60,299 nt of DNA from Kineococcus rubinsiae. Its GTDB lineage: Bacteria > Actinomycetota > Actinomycetes > Actinomycetales > Kineococcaceae. Under the pieces are notes generated by a model that ran no database searches, had not been told where the DNA came from, and saw only the letters and a program-made list of their open reading frames with translations. A program made the translations under genes and the position numbers. Shown piece after piece: positions 57,326 to 60,299 of this stretch. Position 1 is the first letter of the stretch. The number at the start of each line of letters is the position of its first letter. The DNA lies in assembly GCF_011839805.1 (NCBI RefSeq), contig NZ_VWPY01000025.1, forward strand, positions 1-60,299, read 5' to 3'.

Positions 57326-57351
57326 GATGTGAGTGAGCGTCCACTCACATC
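57326..57351 (-). promoter_or_regulatory. TetR operator of the ABC transporter operon
   Basis: GATGTGAGTG (57326-57335) and its exact complement (57342-57351) flank a 6-bp spacer. The 10-bp arms form a perfect dyad, 11 bp before the ATPase start codon, the typical size of a TetR operator. The TetR gene at the end of the same operon is the natural binder. Confidence 0.75.
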
Positions 57352-57483
57352 TTGCGCGCGACGTCTCACGATGTCCAGAGCCGTTCGGGGGAGCCGGCTG
57401 ACGCGGCGGTGGGAGAGTCGGCGCATGGCCGGAGGAGCACGACGACGCCGACGGCCGGGCGCGAGCTCCGGCTCCGTGTCGGG

Positions 57484-58092
57484 GTGCCCCCGGTGATCGG
57501 GGAGCCGGCGCCCCGGCCCGAGGACCGCTTCACCCACGTCGAGGTGACGTCCGAGCAGGAGCTGCACGACCGGCTCCTCGCCCACCACGCCCAGCAGGAG
57601 GCCGTCTGGCTGGTGACGTGGAAGAAGGCTGTCCCGGACCGGTACGTCACCCACGAGCAGGTGCTCGACCAGCTCGTCGCCTTCGGCTGGATCGACGGGA
57701 TCCGGCGGCGGATCGACGACGAGCGCAGCCGCCAGCTCGTCAGCCCCCGGCGCACCCGGCCGTGGGCCCGCAGCTACCAGGTCCGGGCCGAGCGGCTCAC
57801 CGCCGAGGGACGGATGCACCCCGCCGGCCTGGCCGGCGTGGTCGAGGCGAAGCGCAGCGGCGCGTGGGACGCGATGGCGGACGTCGACGACCTCGTCGTG
57901 CCCGAGGGCCTCGCCGCCGCGCTGCGGGAGCGCTCGCCCGCGGAGGCCTTCTTCGCCGCGTTCCCGCCGTCGACCCGCCGCAACGTGCTGCGCTGGATCG
58001 CCTCCGCGAAGACGCCCGCCACCCGGGCCAAGCGGATCGCCCTGACGGCTGAGGACGCCCGCCACGACGTCCGGGTCAGGAGCAACGGCTGA
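57484..58092 (+). CDS. YdeI/OmpD-associated family protein
   Basis: The roughly 202-residue protein has the YdeI pattern: HHAQQEAVWLVTWKKAVPDRYVTHEQVLDQLVAFGWIDGIRR, RTRPWARSYQVRAERL, and a C-terminal helix-rich AFFAAFPPSTRRNVLRWIASAKTPATRAKRI. The family's biochemical role is unclear. The start is uncertain: GTG 57484 is used; GTG 57493 is close by. It converges with the TetR gene with a 17-bp overlap. Confidence 0.85.
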   Translation: MPPVIGEPAPRPEDRFTHVEVTSEQELHDRLLAHHAQQEAVWLVTWKKAVPDRYVTHEQVLDQLVAFGWIDGIRRRIDDERSRQLVSPRRTRPWARSYQVRAERLTAEGRMHPAGLAGVVEAKRSGAWDAMADVDDLVVPEGLAAALRERSPAEAFFAAFPPSTRRNVLRWIASAKTPATRAKRIALTAEDARHDVRVRSNG

Positions 58093-58675
58093 CGCGGGTC
58101 AGCGACACCTCGATCGTCGCGGCCACGTGCCGCTGCGCGGCGGCGGCCGTCAGGCGGCCGAGGCGGACGCTGTCGGCGGCGCCCACCAGCAACCACGTCA
58201 GCATCGAGACGAACCACTCCGGGTCCACCTCCACCCGGAAGTCCCCGCTCTCCTGCCCCCGGCGCGCCAGCCGCCGCAGCGAGTCCTCCGTCTGCGCGGT
58301 CCGGGCGAGCAGGGCCGCTTCGACGTGCTCCTGCAGCGGTTGCAGGCCCAGCAGCCCCGCCACGGCGGCCAGCCGTCCCAGGGCCGCCACGACCCGGGCC
58401 AGGGCCTCGCGCGGGTTCCCGCTCCCGGGCGCCGCCCCCTCCACCGCGCGCACGTAGGCCTCCGCCGCCGCCCCGCACAGCTCCGCCACCAGCGCGGTGC
58501 GGGAGGGGAAGCGGCGGAACAGGGTGGCCCGGCTCACCCCGGCGGCCTCCGCCAGCTCCTGCATGGACGCGGCCGGCGCGAGCGCGAGGTGCCGGGCGGC
58601 CGCGGCGGCCACGGGGTCACCGAACAGGTCCACGGCGGCGTCCGGCGACGGCGCGCGGCGGGGGGTGGAGGTCAC
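58076..58675 (-). CDS. TetR-family repressor of the GAP-family gene
   Basis: The 199-residue protein has a TetR helix-turn-helix (about 20-60; SMQELAEAAGVSRATLFRRFPSRTALVAEL) and a helical C-terminus. GTG 58675 is the start. It is divergent from a GAP-family membrane protein, with TGAGA/TCTCA repeats between, its likely operator. The C-terminal codons overlap the convergent YdeI gene. Confidence 0.9.
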   Translation of the reverse strand: MTSTPRRAPSPDAAVDLFGDPVAAAAARHLALAPAASMQELAEAAGVSRATLFRRFPSRTALVAELCGAAAEAYVRAVEGAAPGSGNPREALARVVAALGRLAAVAGLLGLQPLQEHVEAALLARTAQTEDSLRRLARRGQESGDFRVEVDPEWFVSMLTWLLVGAADSVRLGRLTAAAAQRHVAATIEVSLTRVSRCS

Positions 58676-58693
58676 CGGGGCAGCCTAGTCGTC

Positions 58694-58718
58694 TGAGACG
58701 TTGAAGTCTCATGTGAGA
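58694..58718. promoter_or_regulatory. TetR operator before the GAP-family gene
   Basis: TGAGAC-N6-GTCTCA (58694-58711) is a perfect dyad, and GTCTCA together with the following TGAGA (58714-58718) forms a second, overlapping one. Three half-sites in the 56-bp divergent gap suggest a dimer pair of the neighbouring TetR protein. Confidence 0.7.
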
Positions 58719-58731
58719 TACCGTCGTCGCC

Positions 58732-59400
58732 ATGCTGACGGCCGGCCTCCTCGGGGCGATCGCCGGGCTCGCCGCCCTCGACTCCCTCAACCCCGCGACG
58801 ATCGCCGGGGTTGCGCTGATCCTGCTCGCGCCGCTGCGCCGGCCCGGGCTCAGCGCCCTCGCCTACGTCGCCGGCGCCTACCTCGTGGTCGTCGCCGTCG
58901 GGGCCGGCCTCTTCCTCGGCAGCGCGGCGCTGGGCGACAACGTCGCCGGGGCGGCGACGTGGGTCCGGCGCGGTGCGCTCCTGCTGGCCGCCCTCGTGCT
59001 CCTCGTCAGCGCCGCCCGGCGGCTGCGGACCCGGACCCGCGCCGCAGTCGAACTGCCGGCCTGGTTCGGGCCCTGGACCGCCGCCCCCCTCGGGGTGCTG
59101 GTCACCGGCGCCGACCTGCCCAACGCCTTCCCCTACCTGATCGCGATCGAGCGCCTCAACGCCGCGGACGTCTCCCGCGGCAGCGGCCTGGTCGTCCTCG
59201 CCCTCTACGGCGTCGTCTACTGCGTGCCCTGCCTGCTCCTGCTCGCCGCCGGCGTCACCTGGCACCGCCAGATCGCCCGCCGCCTGCGCCGCGTCTACGA
59301 CCGCCTCGGCGGCGAGCGGGTCCAGCCGCGGTCCGTCCCCGCCGCGCTGGGCCTGCTGCTGCTCGCCGTCGTGGTCGCGGTCCTCGCCCTCCTGCTGTGA
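58732..59400 (+). CDS. GAP/Sap-family membrane protein (LysE-like)
   Basis: The 222-residue protein has six hydrophobic helices with LAALDSLNPATIAGVALILL near the N-terminus and a central ELPAWFGPWTAAPLGVLVTGADLPNAFPYL, the pattern of the GAP/Sap family of LysE-like exporters. In mycobacteria relatives move glycopeptidolipids; the substrate here is unknown. It is divergent from a TetR repressor with multiple operator half-sites, so it is probably induced by a ligand. Confidence 0.85.
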   Translation: MLTAGLLGAIAGLAALDSLNPATIAGVALILLAPLRRPGLSALAYVAGAYLVVVAVGAGLFLGSAALGDNVAGAATWVRRGALLLAALVLLVSAARRLRTRTRAAVELPAWFGPWTAAPLGVLVTGADLPNAFPYLIAIERLNAADVSRGSGLVVLALYGVVYCVPCLLLLAAGVTWHRQIARRLRRVYDRLGGERVQPRSVPAALGLLLLAVVVAVLALLL

Positions 59401-59418
59401 GCACCGGGCCCGGGAGCC

Positions 59419-60120
59419 TCAGCGGCGGGACTCCTCCCGCAGCGGGCGCACGGCGGGCGGCACGGCGTCGCCCGTCACCTCGGGGAACTCGCACGTGAAG
59501 CTGCCCGCGTACCCGGCGAGCGGGCCGAAGCGCTCGTTGCTCACCCGGACGTCGATCGTGAAGCGCTCCCGCTCCTCGTCCCAGCCCTCGGTGAGCTCGG
59601 CGGTTCCCGAGAGCAGCATCGGGAACCGGAAGGCGACCCTGCCCTCGTAGAAGCGTTGCGCCGCCGAGACGATGCGCAGGCTCCCGTCGGGCAGCACGGA
59701 CGGGACGAGGTCGACGGCCAGGTGCTGGTGGGTGCCGAGGTAGTCCAGGACCCGGCCGGGGCCGTCGGCCACCAGTGTGGCGTCGAAGCGGCGGCGGCGG
59801 CCCGGGGCGATCTCGAACGTCCGCACGACGGTGACCGTCTCGCGCCCGAAGGAGTCGACGTAGGCGTAGTTCTCGACGCTGAACGGCACGTCGGTCGCGG
59901 AGTCCGGCACCAGGATGTTCCGCCAGGCGCCCAGGTGCAGGAAGGGCAGCGTCCAGGACGGCCCGTGCCACACCCGGTCCATGACGCCCCGGCCGACGCA
60001 GGAGTACCCGGCCGCGGTCGAGACGCCGAAGCGCCGCTGCAGCATCGGGTGCAGGTCCCGGGCCCGGTCCCCGAGGGCGCCCAGCACGACGCTGCCCCGG
60101 TCCGGGACGGGCGCGCTCAC
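59419..60120 (-). CDS. DUF4166 protein
   Basis: The 233-residue protein matches the DUF4166 family: HPMLQRRFGVSTAAGYSCVGRGVMDRVWHG near the start, ENYAYVDSFGRETVTVVRTFE in the middle and a FTCEF segment near the end. It has no membrane span. The function is unknown. GTG 60120 overlaps the stop of the upstream membrane gene (GTGA), so the two are co-translated. It converges with the GAP-family gene. Confidence 0.85.
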   Translation of the reverse strand: MSAPVPDRGSVVLGALGDRARDLHPMLQRRFGVSTAAGYSCVGRGVMDRVWHGPSWTLPFLHLGAWRNILVPDSATDVPFSVENYAYVDSFGRETVTVVRTFEIAPGRRRRFDATLVADGPGRVLDYLGTHQHLAVDLVPSVLPDGSLRIVSAAQRFYEGRVAFRFPMLLSGTAELTEGWDEERERFTIDVRVSNERFGPLAGYAGSFTCEFPEVTGDAVPPAVRPLREESRR

Positions 60121-60299
60121 GCCGCACCCCCGGCCGGCGCGGGGACCGTGGCCAGGGACGCGGGGGAGGTCGCGGAGCCCCGGTCCGGCGGCCGGCGCCG
60201 GCACCGGCGCGCCGACGGCGTCCCCGCGCCCACCGGCCAGGCCAGGGCGGCTGCGGCCAGCCCGAGCGCGGCCGCGACCGCCCCCGGACGGCGGTGGGC
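60117..60299 (-). CDS. C-terminal part of a membrane protein (cut by window edge)
   Basis: Sixty codons are visible, with one hydrophobic helix (AVAAALGLAAAALAWPVG) followed by an Arg- then Pro/Ala-rich tail. The stop overlaps the DUF4166 start by GTGA. Membrane proteins of the DoxX-like group often precede DUF4166 genes, but too little is seen here to decide. Confidence 0.5.
   Translation of the reverse strand, partial: AHRRPGAVAAALGLAAAALAWPVGAGTPSARRCRRRPPDRGSATSPASLATVPAPAGGAA

Noticed and set aside
1-60299. tRNA, rRNA, CRISPR or prophage genes
   Set aside because: No cloverleaf, rRNA segment, regularly spaced repeat or phage structural gene was recognised in the window.

Overview
The window is very GC-rich (well over 70%), gene-dense DNA with many GTG starts, ATGA/GTGA start-stop overlaps and strong GGAGG-type ribosome binding sites. 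Gene content is actinobacterial: glucosyl-3-phosphoglycerate synthase, an F420-type luciferase-like oxidoreductase, GAF-ANTAR regulators, PP2C/SpoIIE phosphatases with RsbW-like kinases, HelD, a Pr6Pr membrane protein, an MptB-like mannosyltransferase, a DUF222/HNH protein and an SSI-type protease inhibitor. A free-living Actinomycetota, possibly Kineosporiales/Kineococcus-like, fits best; the genus is a guess. No rRNA, tRNA, CRISPR array, transposase or prophage structure was found, so this looks like chromosomal DNA rather than an island.

Layout. 1-9.4 kb: an Lrp regulator divergent from an M20 peptidase across a palindrome; an epoxide hydrolase divergent from a MarR-NAD(P)-binding protein pair; an Fpg-like glycosylase with an incomplete zinc finger; a CapA-like lipoprotein; a perfect 15-bp inverted repeat; two small membrane proteins; an MFS exporter; an RsbW-like kinase. 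9.4-20.5 kb: Pr6Pr protein, a second Fpg with a complete zinc finger, an exported glycerophosphodiester phosphodiesterase, a cupin-type regulator divergent from a 2-oxoglutarate dioxygenase, a DUF222/HNH protein, a HAD phosphatase, a kinase-like phosphotransferase, an MmyB-type regulator divergent from an SDR, and an SSI-domain lipoprotein.

20.6-28.6 kb: HelD, then the least explained part of the window. Three translationally coupled genes encode a helical-hairpin plus glycine-zipper protein, a small membrane protein and a two-domain protein. They converge on a WXG100-like protein preceded by a membrane-spanning patatin. I propose, as inference, a type VII-secretion-like effector cassette. 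28.6-45.2 kb: gpgS; a signalling block of an RsbW-like kinase (with a sigma-B-like promoter), two multi-sensor PP2C phosphatases and two GAF-ANTAR proteins; an overlapping glycosyltransferase - mannosyltransferase - acetyltransferase operon; an orphan LuxR-type protein; a Ski2-like helicase.

45-60.3 kb: an Lrp regulator divergent from a thiamine-diphosphate 2-oxo acid decarboxylase; DUF389 protein; a membrane-anchored SuoX-like molybdoenzyme followed by a fasciclin lipoprotein; paired fluoride channels; an ECF sigma factor with a YCII protein; an ABC transporter-TetR operon with a perfect operator; a TetR repressor divergent from a GAP-family membrane protein; and a DUF4166 protein.

A recurring theme is a local regulator facing its target gene across a short intergenic palindrome (near 0.76, 3.4, 13.3, 19.2, 45.2, 57.3 and 58.7 kb). 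Functions come from reading motifs by eye; no database search was run.
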